A stretch of DNA of 64,000 nt from Panicum virgatum (GCF_016808335.1 NC_053137.1:9164506-9228505); one strand, 5' to 3'; positions 9,777-27,294 are shown, numbered from the stretch's first letter. Numbers and translations: made by a program. The notes: generated by a model not told the origin, from the sequence alone.

Positions 9777-10296
9777 TTTACTATCTATTATATAAGTGAA
9801 CCACTATAATATGTTTGCCGCCTTTTCTCTTTGTTAATGGATTAATAATATAATATATGCCTCCGGAAAGATACATAAAAAGTAAATTTTAATTGTGATT
9901 CATTACACATAACAAAAATCAAGAAAAATCCTTCACATATTGAATAATTCATTAGATTTTTTGTCTAACAACAAAAAAACAGAACATTATAAGAAGAAAA
10001 GGAAAAAGACTGCCCATTCACATATACATTCAACTCAGACGGGATATTGGATGAAGTTAGCTACCTGGCTGGTAAAACCCCAGAGCGAACTTGCCACCCT
10101 GGGAGACCAACTTCTGTTTCCCTGAGAGTGGCTGCGTCGCTGTGATCACATCGGTAGCTCCCACAGGTGATCCTTGCAAAGAAAGAATTAATAATATGAC
10201 TAACATGTAGAGGGCACCGGTACCAAGAGTGGTAATGGTGGTATCCATGGATGCAGATATTGGCCTGATATCAGAGCAAGAGAGCTTCCAATTCAA

Positions 10297-10782
10297 TGAA
10301 CTAACATGGCCAAGGAGTCCTTTTTATGGGCCCCTGAGCTGTACTAGCTACTGACTCTTACTTCATGTCGTGCTGCGTGAGCGAGAACAAATGGCTGGAG
10401 AGACTTACTCTGGTCGTTTGTATATTCAGAGCAACCACAGTGTATCAAGCAGAAGTAGTCCATAGAGGCAGGTCCCACAGCAGGTGATAATAGTTAAGTT
10501 ACAGGCCACATATCCGGTCATCCAATCCATAGCGGTGGGTCCCTCAATGTATCCGGCGCGGCCACTCGCGAGGCGCGCGGACGCCAGGCGAGGCAGGCGC
10601 ACGGACGGACGGTGTCAGATGTACAGTAAAAGTAATAGTTTTTATTGTCATATGGCCAGGCCATAGCGCTATGGTTGGCTTTTGCTATTTCTTCCCAATT
10701 GACTACCCTCACAATATATCAGTCACCTGGTACAGATTATTTAATTCACTATGAACTACTTTTCCCCAACATTGTGGTTGCC
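10297..10782. other. Upstream region of the receptor kinase relic
   Basis: No gene seen. This would have been the kinase promoter. A GC-rich patch at 10550-10610 shows no protein similarity I recognise. Confidence 0.5.
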
Positions 10783-10888
10783 CTCTAGAGCGATGTTGAT
10801 GGAAGTAAATCGGTCATGCAACGGAATTTTCTATACTCATGTTCTAGAGCGATGCTGATGGAAGTAAATTGGTCATGAAACGGAATTG
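10783..10888. repeat. Two-copy tandem repeat, period about 59 bp
   Basis: The block CTAGAGCGATG...CGGAATT occurs at 10785 and again at 10844, with a few substitutions. Confidence 0.8.
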
Positions 10889-11236
10889 GCAATTCTACCC
10901 AGGACCAATAAAGCCGGCCCTTGACCGGTGAGCAGTCTGCAAATGATCAAGAATGGGCAGGGACCCTAGCTACTAGAATTTATGGGTTTGGTCCCGTCTC
11001 GGAGTACAGACTGAAACTCTGGACCCTAGCTACTGTGATTGATCCCCACTACTATACACGATCCTCTAGACCTCAAGTATTGGTTGTTGGTGTTCTCATT
11101 GGTAACAGGTTAAGGGCTCCGCATAGATCGACGATCAAATAATACTGGTTTTCATTTCGTATTTCGACATCTACAACACAAAATTAGTATTATTAAATTG
11201 GTTGTGAAATATAGTTTTATAACACAAATACTAGAT

Positions 11237-11499
11237 TACTCCCACCGTCTATCCCAAAAATAGCTGCATTTTTAACTTTATCCTTAGTCAAACTATATTC
11301 AGTTTTGCACAAATATGTAGATAAGATTATCGTATTTATGAGATAACGTATAGGCATACTATGAATATATGTTTCTTGGAACCTAAGTATACTTATTTGG
11401 TATATAACATTGATAGTTTTTTAAATTTGGTCAAACTTCAGACGGGTTGACTTAGCACAAAACTAAAACCGCACTTATTTTGGGACTAAGAGAGTAGTA
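11237..11499. mobile_element. Stowaway-like MITE
   Basis: The ends form imperfect inverted repeats of the Stowaway type: TACTCCCACCGTC...CCCAAAA on the left, and the complement of TACTACTCTCTTAGTCCCAAAA on the right. Both are bounded by TA. The right end could instead be at 11520. Confidence 0.75.
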
Positions 11500-11849
11500 T
11501 GTTTTAAAATGGAGGAAGTATAATGCGAATCATTAATTATTGCTCGGTTTTCTACACCTCTATTGTGCAGAGGCAGGAGGGATCAAAGTCTTTACTAGTT
11601 TTGAATACTACTATTCCCTAACCCAAAGTTTCCTAGTAAAAGACAATATAAGACAAGGGAGCTAGTGATGTCCATTTCGTGTTCTAAACTAATTAATTAT
11701 TTCAGCGAGTCCAGTGCGTCAAACTTGTTTTGCAGAATGTGAGAATATGCCACATTGGATTGGTGAATTCTAGAAGCCGGTGTTTTCCCCCCACCAGTTT
11801 TGGCGATTTTCTAGACTTTGGAACTAGCTTCAACGAAAAGGGCATACTC

Positions 11850-13660
11850 TCAACTAACGTGTAAATTTGAAATTGTTTGACTTCTCGAGAAGCGAGAATT
11901 GGGTTCTTTTATGGATGGAGATGACACCGCGACACTGACAACGTACTGACAGGTTGACGAACCATAGGTGGATATCTTCAGGAGTTGGCTGACACTGACA
12001 GGTTGATGAACCCTATTGTCTGATGATGTCCAAGTGTGAGAGACCCCAAAGTTCATCCATCCCGTCGGTTCAAACTTCTGGAATCCGGTTCAAACTTCTG
12101 AAATACAAAATGCTGCAATGCGACACAAGTTCTTTTTATCATCAGATCCATGATCCCCACTGCTTCACCGTCAGAAATCCAAGCTTATCCATATTCGTTC
12201 ACCAGTGTGCCACCCATTTACTTTCTGCTGCCGTCGTCGATCCTCGCCGCCGCCGAGCGTCGACGAGCTCATGCGCCTTCCTGCTGTATCCACCGCATCC
12301 CACGAACGGAGGATCCTACGGAGATGCAGCTGCTCGTGCGGCTCCATGCCATTGTCAGGCTACCCTTGCAACATAAGGAGATGCTTTTCGTCGTCCTCGC
12401 GAGTCACTGATGGCGGACTCTGTTCATGGCCGCTCGCCGGAGAAGGGCGATGAAGGGTCCGGAGTGAGTCTCTCCTCCATCTCTCCCTTGGTTTGCATTT
12501 GATGCCCGGTAGGAGGCAGCAGTAGAACTAGTCACATACCTGAATATATCTAACTGACGGACTGGTGCATCAGGCAACAATGGCGACTGCTATGATTTCT
12601 CTGCTCCACTGGATGTTGAATGTCAGCAATGCTGATGCAAGATGGGGTCGAAGGAGATCTGCAGGGACTTGTGCCTAAATTTTGAAGATGCAAATTATGC
12701 CCAAGTCTGAGAGGCAGCAGCGCCTCATTAAATTCAGAGTGTTCTCACGATTTGCATGTGAGAGCTCGTAGTATAGTTTCAGGTAGAATAATTTCAGTGT
12801 TTTGCATTCATGATATAGCCAGCTTGTAGTACTTGACTAGAGGTTCACATTCTCCCCTGGCCACATGGCAAATTTTTTTGGACAAATGCAACGCTTCAAG
12901 CAAATATTAACATCTTCTATTAGTAACAAAAAAAAGGGCAACAAGCCTTGCATGCAATGCTAACTTAATTCTTCATAAGCTGGAATGAAAGGGAAAAAAA
13001 AGTAAAACCGAATGATCTAGTACTTAATTTTATCGAATCATTATGTTGCTGGTGATATAGACGAATAATCCCCCCTCAAAAAAATGTAGACGAATAACTT
13101 CGGGATCGATACTACGCACGATGTGTTTTGTCCTGCATTCCTGCTGCAATGATGCTTGGCAGCATATATTGAAAATCTTCAGGTGTTGCCTGACAGGTTG
13201 AGGAACTCTGCTGCCTGATGCTGATGGTGTCCAAACTCTGATGACCCCAAAATTGCTCCCAGTACGGACTCCATGTCCTCCTGTCCATTCCATCCGTGCC
13301 GGCCTGCAACGCATGGGTGATGGTTCAAACCTCTGAAACCCAAAATACAGCACTGCTGGTAGAAGCGATGTGACTGAAATGACGATTAAGGCAAAAGAAG
13401 GACTAAAAGAGGATGTCCAATTCGGCAATTCTACTGTCTGATGATGTCCAAGTTTAATAGATGCCAAAATTGCTCGTTCCTCAGTTAATTCAGTCCATTC
13501 CATCGGTTGGTACCTTCAGAAGTTCCCTGACAGGTTGATGAACCCTACTGTCTGATGGTGTCCAAGTCTGACTGACCACAAAATTGCACTTCAGGATTCA
13601 ATTAGTTCAGTCTATCCATCGGTACTGTGCCAGCAACACATCAGCGATGGTTCAAACTTC
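11850..13660. repeat. Degenerate repeats around a shared TGACAGGTTGATGAACCC block
   Basis: A block containing TGACAGGTTGATGAACCC, CTGTCTGATGATGTCCAAG and a following CAAACTTCTGAAAT recurs. It appears near 11947, 11995, 13185, 13430 and 13515, with substitutions and indels. Short open frames here share these blocks and have no recognisable domain. The stretch is probably decayed tandem-duplicated non-coding DNA, perhaps the 3' flank of old F-box copies. A GC-rich stretch at 12220-12460 has open plus-strand frames but no recognised product. Confidence 0.55.
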
Positions 13661-14960
13661 TGAAATAGAAAATGCTGCAATGTAACTGATGTTTTTTTTC
13701 TTTTGAAAGTGCTTTTTAAGGGTAAGAAATTGAAAAGAATTTGCCCAGTGCATGTGTCATGCGCCTGCAAGGCAGAGATCCTGGCGGCCATGGATACTAC
13801 TGGTTTCATCAAATTGTTGGTAGCTGCATGTGCACGCCGCACACAAAGACCACAAGCACACGAGCTTCTTCCTCGTGCTCTGGGTGTTCGATCTTCTTCG
13901 CTGGGATTTGTTTTGACAGAGACCTGACTGACTACTGACATGCAGAGAAAGGTTTCGAATGGGGTTCCGCTTACTCTAGCATACTCAGGTTCAGATGGCA
14001 CTTGACACAACCCATCCATTCAAGAATCCCTGATTGCGGGCACTCTTTGGAATGAACTAGATTTCTCAAATTCATCATGATCCATGAAGGTATGAATTAC
14101 AGATGGTCATAAGGAAGATACAAGTCATTGAGCTGATCCTGATGGTTGAGTGGCAAAAGTTAGTGCTGGGACAAGGCGAAAAACGTTACATGATCAGCTG
14201 TAGAACAGACAAGTTGTTCAAGTTTCCAATGAGCCGTGCGCTGGCGTAGGATTATTGTAGGACCAGCACCACCAACTCTTCTTCTCTGCTACTGCCTCAG
14301 CAGCTCAGCCTGAAGATTTCGATTGCAGTAACTGAATGGGCCGAAACTCCACATCCTCACAAGTGAACTGGTGTTTGAAGATTTCGTTGGACCACACGTT
14401 GACAAGAGTGTTCCCCATGGCCCCCTGGTGATGTGCGACTCTGCAAATCAGCATTCAGCATTTAGTTTAGACTGATGTTCGGGACTCAATTCGTCTTGGT
14501 GCTTCAGGTCTCATATACATGGCAGAGTTGTGCACATGTGAGAAACCATAGCAAACAGAAACAACTGAAGACTGTGGCCTCAAGCCCTGAACCATTCTTT
14601 CCAACATGTAGACTAGGACTATAGAAATTTCAAGACTCTTCAAATTACATTCACAATCCACTAAAACCAAACAAGCGTACAGATACAAAATGGCCGACAG
14701 TATGTGATTTTCCATATCTATAAAATGAACTATTAAATGGAAGTTACTATTTGATTGCAAAACATTTGAAATTGACAAGTTCTATGTTTTTCGTAAACCG
14801 GAAACAGTCAAGAGTCAATATCATAAATATGAAGATGGCTCCCGACGGTTCACACTCAGCATGAATTCCCATTTTCACCCAGCATGTAGCCACACTTGAT
14901 TCTTTATTTTTAAGAACATACCCCATTGCCCAATTGCCCCTGCAGCTCTGGTTTTTCATT

Positions 14961-17304
14961 TCATGCAATTGAAGCAGCAGCTCCTGGCCCCTCAACTGCA
15001 GCAACCGATTCCAGTGCTGCAGAAAAGCATAAACATTGACAATAAGATCTGCTGTTTGTGGAACGGGTATGCCATCAGTGAACATTTCGCTACTCACCAA
15101 CCAAACACATGTTTCTACAAGTTTCTACTAAATAGGCAACTAAGCACCATTAATTACCGACCGCTCCACCTGTTAACAGCTAAACTTGCACAAATCCTTC
15201 AGAGAAAGATAGAGTCAAACCTCCTGAGGAAAATATCTCTTTGTTTATTAACACAAGTATCATCATCCGTGTCTTCCATATTTTTAAGTAATGTAACTGA
15301 TCAGAAGCAATAAATGTAGAGCAATAAGCACAGGCACAAGCAAGCATCTGGAGGGCAAATTAATTAATGACTTCACTTTACTAGTAGGTATTTTTAGCCT
15401 AAATTGATGAAGACACCATCATATGTCTACCATAGGATGTATAATAGATGAATAAATTCCTAGACAAGTGTAGCTAGTGTCAAGAATCAAAATAAAAAGC
15501 AAAAGTAGCAGAGTTATACATCTATCATACTTTCATAGACTCAGTGAACATATACACTCCGGTGATACTGCCCAGATTTTCATATCACTAACTGCTAATT
15601 TCCAAGTTCTAAAATTTGGGAAATCACAAACAACCAAGCAAAGTGGCACCTGGAATGTAGAAGCTCATGTAGGGAACAGCACCGTAGATGTTGCCCTCGC
15701 ATACCATTTTCACCTTATCAGACTTTAGATCAATGATTAATAACCCGTTATTTGTGCCCACGAGGATTCCAACGCCATGGATGAAACCAAAACCACAATG
15801 ATTAATAACATCGACAGGGAGCAACTTCTTGAGCTCAATTACTCTGATTTGTGCCCATACTATGTCTCCGTTGGGATTTTCCTCCATTGACCAGAGGAAG
15901 AGACTGTTATAATTCTCGACTGCGACTAATAATACCCCACCGTCCCCCATCATAATTGGCTCAGTAGGATCATGATACTTTGCAGGTGTGTGATCAATAA
16001 CAGATGTTTTCCGTGTGATCAAATCGTACCTGAGCATGCTATTTCCCCTAAAAATCATGAAGTAGAGTGAGTTCCCCACAAGGGCTGTGGGCGCTGAATA
16101 GACACCGTACTCACTGGCCGGAGCGGCAAAGATCGGCTCGCTCCATGAACCAGCCTCCGGCGAGTAGGTGAACAAGGAAATCTGCCCGGCGTCGTCGCCC
16201 ACAAAGACGACGAGGAAGGGTGCACCGCGGCAGTGAAGGTGGTCGCAGGCGCCGCCGCTGGCCGCGCAGAGCACTGCCGCGTTCCAGCGACCTGGCATCC
16301 AATAATTCCAAACGGCCGGCAGCGGCAGCGGCGGCAGCTCCCACCAGGGTTTTATTTCCGGACCGGTAACCACCGGGCTCCGGTTCCGGTTTATCGGACC
16401 GATTTGACCGGTTACCGGTCGGAACCGGTTGAATTCAAATCCAAATTCAAATAAATTCAAAAGAACCCGTGCAACCGGTTCCGACCGGTTTACCGGCGGG
16501 TTTGACCGGCCGGTTTTACCGGTCGGTTTGACCGGTTTGAATTCAAATCCAAATTCAAAAACTCCCATGCAACCGGTTTACCGGCCGGTTTGACCGGTTT
16601 ACCGACCGATTTGACAGGTTTAATGGCCGGTTTGACCGGTTTGACTGGTGGGCCTTAATGGCCCGGCCCATTTTTTTTCTTTTTCTTTTTTGATTTAACT
16701 TTAAATCCTCGCAAACTATACTAAATGAACGAATTTTTGAGAAAATTTGATACCATTAGATTCATCACAACTTGAAGTATTTTTAGGAATTTTTTTGGGA
16801 TTTTTTCATTTTTTGAATTTAAATTTAAATTTTGAATTTTGGCCAGTTGGGTACCGGCCGAAACCGGAACCGGTCCGGACCGGTTTGACCGGTAACCGGT
16901 CAAACCGGACCGGTTCCCACCGGTAAGGTTAACCCTGGGAGTTGCTCGCCCGTGACGGGGTCCCAGACGTTGAGGTGCGGACTTCCGTCCGCGGCGCAGA
17001 GGAGGACGCGGCCGTGGCGGGCTTCGAGCGTGTGCCGGTGCCAGCGCCCTAGGTCGGCGTGGGGCGGGCAGGCGGGGGAGGCGGGGACGAAGCGGGAGGC
17101 GTACCCGCCCTTGTCTAGGCCGTGGCAGAGGAAGCCGAGCACCGTGGGTGAGCGGTGGAACTCGCGGAAGCGGCGGTGGAAGCGGCGGCCGGAGATGAGG
17201 CGGCACCAGGGCTTGCAGACGAGGGCCGCGCGGACAAGGCTCGCGGGCTCGGTCGGCGGGAAGCGGAGCAGGACCTCCTCGACGAGCTCCTCCATCAGCG
17301 CCAT
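14961..17304 (-). pseudogene. F-box protein gene, interrupted by an ACCGGT-rich insertion
   Basis: The N-terminus (17304-16938) has a clear F-box (VEEVLLRFPP...ASLVRAALVCKPWCRLIS), the SKP1-binding part of an SCF ubiquitin ligase. It is followed by the GFLCHG...VWDPVTGEQ region common in grass F-box proteins. The rest (about 16336-15650) continues LPPLPLPAVWNYW through a beta-propeller-like C-terminal region. An intron follows (donor CCAG/GTGCC at 15649, acceptor TTCTGCAG at 15017). A 56-nt last exon (15016-14961) ends in TGA. If the 593-bp insert plus an 8-bp duplication is removed, coding length is 1110 nt (369 aa). The insert adds stops, so the gene is broken unless the insert is spliced out. 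The insert is the only lesion I saw. Confidence 0.8.
16345..16937. mobile_element. hAT-like non-autonomous element rich in ACCGGT repeats (593 bp)
   Basis: The ends form inverted repeats: CAGGGTTTTATTTCCGG on the left, and the complement of CAGGGTTAACCTTACCGG on the right. CAGGG is the usual hAT start. The interior carries dozens of ACCGGT/GACCGGTTT units and two copies of a GAATTCAAATCCAAATTCA block. The 8-bp flanks do not match convincingly, so the class rests on the termini. The frame around it is preserved if 8 bp are counted as target duplication. Confidence 0.65.
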
Positions 17305-17881
17305 GCCGCTCGCTTCGTCGGTGCCCGGCGGCGGGCGGCGGAGCTAGGGTTTGGTCGGGGCGAGACGAGCGAGGGTGTGGAGCGGCGGCCGGGTGGGAAA
17401 TGGGTGGGATCTGCGAAACAGCTTAACCCTAGAAGAAGAAGTACGGGTGGTAATGGGTCATAGTTCTAGTGGCCTCTTTACAACCTAACAAAGTTTTTAA
17501 ATTATTTAATTTCAAAATTATATAAGATTAGAGTCCCGTCCTTTTAGAGCCGGTCCTTAGATTTTCTAATTCAAAATATTGGGCTCTTTACCACCCCTAC
17601 CTACAAGTGAGCGAGTATATATGGGAAATTTAAATCTGTACCATTAAAATTTAAAAGATCCCAAAGTTAAATATATTTAGATCTTTTAATGGTACATATC
17701 CAATTTTTTCACTATATATTTACATAAATAACAGACCTGAAGGGAAAAATCGAGCATGTACGTTAATGCTGTACTTATGCGTTGAATTCAGCATTGGACG
17801 AAATAATAACTCCAAATTTGTGTTCTCATGATCTTACTTACTGTACGAGCTAGCAACCAAGAAATCTGGCAGAATGCAAGT
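17305..17881. other. Promoter side of the F-box gene
   Basis: A GC-rich 5' flank (to about 17410) passes into AT-rich DNA. No other gene seen. Confidence 0.5.
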
Positions 17882-17985
17882 GCTGAACCTGATGAGTGTG
17901 AATCAGGAAGATAAGAACTGAGCCTGATCAGTGTGAATCGGATAAATAAGAACTGAACCTGTTCAGTGTGAAGCAAAAGAAAATG
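17882..17985. repeat. Three-copy tandem repeat, period about 35 bp
   Basis: The unit CTGAACCTGATCAGTGTGAA plus about 15 bases is repeated three times, with substitutions. Confidence 0.8.
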
Positions 17986-19201
17986 CTCTTTGGATAGAGA
18001 TGCATTGTGCTAAAGAGTTAACTCTAGAACAACCAAGTTACAGTCAGAGGTGCTGTGCAGAACTTGTATCCATGGCAGAGCTTTTCACAGACGAAGAACC
18101 TAGAAAAACAAAATAGCTGGAGACAGCGACATAACGCCATCATCAGCTTTTCTCCGCTGCTGCCTAACTCCACAGGAAAACGGCATTAACACATTCTGGT
18201 AGGGAAGCATGCATCCCTTTTCATCTTCTTTTTTTACCTTGACCATCATAGAGTAGGTGGTCCATCTTCAACCATTCTTTCCGACATAGTAACCTTACAG
18301 CATAAGTGCATAACCAAATATTGAACATGTATGTATATGTTGCTCGATAATGAAACAGGGCACCTATCAAACAAATGCAATGTGCAGGTAGGTTCACCTT
18401 CTGTCTGGAAAGGAAACATGCCTTTATTGGTGATCTGTCCATACAGGGACCTAACCCTTAGTGGCAAAACCAAATACTGAGCACCTACGTCTCCAGATAA
18501 TTAAAAAGAGATCTATCACACGAATGACATGTGCAAGTAAGTAAATACAGAATACCTAGGATTCCTGTGGTTAGTATCACCCAACACAATAATCACACAA
18601 GTAGAAGATTCCAACACAATAACCAAGTAAAAAGATTCAGTTAACTTTTCCAAACCCAATGTGTGCATAATGTGGCGATATCACAGCAAAGAGAACCATA
18701 GGCTCCTAGTTCTCACAGAACTTGGCTATCCTCATCGATGAGCAGGGCTTGCTCAAATTCAGATTTCATTTCATTCCAAACTGACAAAGTATTGCCTGCA
18801 GTAATCTCATAAGCACCGATCTTTGCAAACTAGCACTCTAACATCTCATTCACATTGATGCTGCTATGATTTATGACATGAACAACAGTAATTTACATTT
18901 AACTTGGTTATCCCCCAGCAGAAGATGGCACATGGCGATCAGAGTAGTTAAACTTAGCTAACGAAAACAAATTCAGGGAGATAGTGAACCTTAGTAGCTT
19001 GGCACAAATGGAAAATTGACAGCCGAAAACCAGAACAACGCGATTCCCTTCGATTTACGTTAACTACCCACTGAAACCAAACAACAGTTGTTATACCCCC
19101 ACCTTAGCACACTTCCCTCTTGATTTGTTTTCCTCGAAGGGCACAGGAGACTTCCCTCTTGATTTTGAAGTCTTTTGTTCCAGCAGCTTGAGTTTTTTAT
19201 T

Positions 19202-20145
19202 TCAAGTATTCGAAGCATCAACTCCTGGTCCCACAACTGTAGAAGCTGATCTAAATGCTGCAGAAAAGCGCAAAAATGGACAGTACGATCACCATCAATG
19301 AACATTTTGTTACTCACTAACCACATATAGCTAGCCAAGCAAAAGTAATCTATAATCTCAGCTCCACAAGTTAACAGCCACACTTGCAGAAATCACTCCA
19401 AGAGGATTGACTCAACTTCCTGGGGAATACCTCTTATTGTTTAGCACAAAGCATCATCCATATATTTTGGAGAAAAGTCCAATTTCCACCCTCGAACTTC
19501 GCAAAAGTCTGATTTTTAACATTCAACTACGAAATCGGACAACATAGGCCATCCAACTGTCAAAACCGGGCAAATTTGACCCTTAGGGTGGTTTTGAAGG
19601 TGGTTTTGTATTTTCTGAAGAAATTAAATAAATCTAATTAGATCTAAAAAATCAAAACTAATTCACTTTAAATCAGAAAAATATGTAACTAGTACAAAAA
19701 ATTTTCTAAAAATGTAACCTATCTATTATTGCTCCATTTGAATCTTAGTTATTAAAAATAATAGGCATAACTGCAAACAACCAGTTATTATGAACATACA
19801 AAATTAGATCTAAATAGCTCACAAGTCATGTGACAATACATTTCATAATTTTTTGACTTAAAAAGAATTAATTATAATTTTTTTAGTGTAAAATTGAATA
19901 TTTTTAATTCTCACAAAATGAAAAACCACCTTCAAAACCACTCCAGGGCCAAATTTGTTCGGTTTTGACAGTTGGATGGCCTATGTTGTCCAGTTTTATA
20001 GTTGAAGGTTGAAAATCAGACTTTTGCGAAAGTTGAAGGGTGTAAACCGGACTTTTCCCAATATTTTGTAATATAAAGTGACACTAAATCGATCAGAGCT
20101 AAGAAATGTGTAGGATTAAACATAGGCACAAGGTAAGCATCCGGT
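19202..20145 (-). pseudogene. Remnant of a tandem duplicate of the F-box gene (last exon and intron)
   Basis: The exon at 19257-19202 is 56 nt long. It starts after the same TTTTCTGCAG acceptor and ends in the same TGA position as the last exon of the F-box gene at 15016-14961. The encoded tail shares VxGPGxxAS. Intron similarity continues upstream: the AACATTT...GTTACTCAC block, and the GATCAGAGC...ATAGGCACAAG...AGCATC block up to about 20145, interrupted by the MITE at 19470-20060. The main F-box exon is missing. This is therefore a partial, non-functional copy. Confidence 0.75.
19470..20060. mobile_element. Foldback MITE with long inverted repeats (591 bp)
   Basis: About 140 bp at each end are inverted copies of one another: GGAAAAGTCC... 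on the left, with GGACTTTTCCC on the right. The arms include the block CATAGGCCATCCAACTGTCA. It is flanked by ATATTTTG at 19462-19469 and 20061-20068, an 8-bp target duplication. The middle is AT-rich with no coding sign. The 8-bp duplication suggests hAT; a 9-bp MULE-type duplication cannot be excluded. Confidence 0.85.
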
Positions 20146-20281
20146 GACCTGGAGCAGAGGGCGGCGCAAGCTGGAGGGAGGAGAGAGGGCGGCGCGAGCT
20201 GGAGAGAGCGGCGGGCAGCGCAAGCGTGAGCAGAGAGGGGCGGAGGAGCATATGGCGGCGGGGGATAGGAGGAGCAGAGGG

Positions 20282-20396
20282 AGCGGTGGAAAAAAATGAG
20301 AGGAGGAGAGAGCCGGGGAAAAAGGGAAAAAGGAGAAAAAAAGGGAGAAAGAGAAAAAGAAAGAAAGGGAAAAAAAGAGAGAAAAAGAAGTAGGGT
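20282..20396. repeat. Purine-rich low-complexity tract
   Basis: An almost pure A/G run (GAGA, GAAA, GGAAAAAG) on the plus strand follows a GC-rich block of GGCGGCGCGAGCTGG repeats (20160-20225). Open frames here are compositional. Confidence 0.75.
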
Positions 20397-20517
20397 AGTT
20401 GGTATAGAGAATGGGATATTGAGTATAACGAGTGCTGGAAAAAATGAGAATAGAGGAGAAAATTTTAATAATCAGAATGAAATATTTTTTTAAAGATGAA
20501 TTTAGCGTATAACGAGT

Positions 20518-20985
20518 GTGAATAGCCTCAAAGGTTATGAGATTAATGTTGGTAGCACGCTTTGCCGGCCGCTTGGGAGTTCCATGGAAGCGCGACGTCA
20601 GAGCGTGGAGGTCGGCATGAAGCTGGCCGCGCGTGGCGAGGAAAACCGGCCACCATTCCGCGGAGGCATCTGGGCGAGGGGCGCCATTGAGATGGCGTGG
20701 TGGCCTCAATTGCCGAGGAAGGTGCCGGCGAATGGGAAGGTCTTTCACGTCATGGTCTCGTCGCCGGCGACGACGCCCACCGGCGCTGCGGCGAACCGCG
20801 AGAGCGTGTCAGTCCAGCGCAGCAGGGCGCGGTGGACGCTGGACGGTATCTCATTTACCGTCCGGGGCGTCGGGTCATGTGGGCCGTGGGAGGCCCGACC
20901 GCTGTCGTTCGTTTCCTTCCATTCGGCGACTGGCTCGCTGGAGGACATGAGCATCCAGCTCCTGAAACTACAGAGCTTTGATTAA
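20518..20985 (+). other. GC-rich open region of unknown nature
   Basis: All three plus frames and one minus frame stay open for 70-155 codons because stops are rare in this GC-rich DNA. The longest plus frame starts near 20518 and ends at 20985. No domain recognised. It could be a captured exon. Confidence 0.25.
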
Positions 20986-21096
20986 TCGATTCCATTCAGT
21001 CTTCGGTATGGAAAAAAGAAAAGAAAAGCGGAATGCACCAAAAATCCTCGCTGTGTCATGGTATTTAAACTTTTATAAGATGCAGTAATGCACATT

Positions 21097-21205
21097 TAGG
21101 AACGCGACTGAGGGCAACGCGGAGCTGCAGAAGGTTTTTGGCGACAGAGTGAAGCAGGACCAGTACGTTATTGAGATCGTTGAGTATTTACAGGGCAACA
21201 AATGA
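21097..21205 (+). other. Possible terminal exon fragment, unrecognised
   Basis: After an acceptor-like CACATTTAG, the plus strand reads NATEGNAELQKVFGD and then RVKQDQYVIEIVEYLQG, ending in a stop. Its composition looks protein-like, but I do not recognise the family. Confidence 0.3.
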
Positions 21206-21854
21206 GGGACGAGTGATTTGTTCACGCCAACGGACATCACAAATTTGGTTCCATCTGCCATTGCATTTGTTTTTCAGTAACACTTGATCCTAAATCCAGA
21301 TATTCCAAACAAGAGAGTTAGTTAGGTGCATCTTTTTAGGATCTAGTACTGCCTGATATTTTTTCTCTAATGATAACACCAAAAACTTAATAGATTAATG
21401 GGTAGAAATATAACCAAAATGTAGCAACATGTACGCCTGCTCGTTGTGCTCACGGAACAGAACTTAACACCAAGGCAGCATTTAAAAATGCTGGAACAAA
21501 AACGATCGGTACATTTAACTTTTTAACTCTTCGAAAGATCAAAGAACAAATTAACAATTAACAATCAAAGCAGAATCACCCAGTGAATACGACTGAAATG
21601 GCAAAACAAAAAATAGCATCGGGAAGAAACAGACAGCAGACCACCAATCCAGATAATAAAAGATCACACAAGCCAATTCCTAGTACAACATAAACAAAAG
21701 GATTAAAACCAGAACACTAGCGAAGGGGACGTTTCCCAACACCATACTCATCCAGTGAAGATACAAATTTCATTTCCACGCATCCATTTAACCCAAGGGA
21801 ACCAATTGATCACTGTCGGTTCATTTTCAGCTTCACACTTAGTACAGATCAAGA

Positions 21855-27254
<5,400 letters not shown>

Positions 27255-27294
27255 AATTAGCACAGGTCACTTGATGGAGTTGCCCCGCTGGTCA

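Larger units (their letters stand above)
24..10248 (-). pseudogene. S-domain (G-type lectin) receptor-like kinase, disrupted by three transposons
   Basis: This was a plasma-membrane receptor-like Ser/Thr kinase of the S-domain class (SD-2-like). The pieces read in order on the minus strand. At 10248-10057 are the start ATG, a hydrophobic signal peptide and the start of the B-lectin domain (GGKFALGFYQPG). At about 8440-7903 are the rest of the lectin domain and the S-locus glycoprotein region (CSVHS). At 2560-1212 are the PAN domain, one membrane helix and the kinase (LGTGSFGSVF loop, VAIKK lysine, HCDIKPQN catalytic loop, SDFGLAKL, YLAPEW). At 306-24 is the kinase C-terminus with its stop. 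Part of the lectin domain between 8440 and 10057 was not found. HCD replaces the usual HRD, as in many non-RD receptor kinases. The gene cannot be functional: it carries a stop at 8143-8145, a stop at 1735-1737, frameshifts near 8262 and 2495, and three insertions. Family assignment is firm; the exact orthologue is not known. Confidence 0.93.

Noticed and set aside
13030..14019. Small minus-strand ORFs of 65-157 codons
   Set aside because: They are read through degenerate TGACAGGTTGATGAACCC repeats, and no protein family is recognised.
20116..20748. 210-codon minus-strand ORF
   Set aside because: Much of it is the complement of the purine-rich tract (Phe/Ser/Leu runs), so it is compositional.
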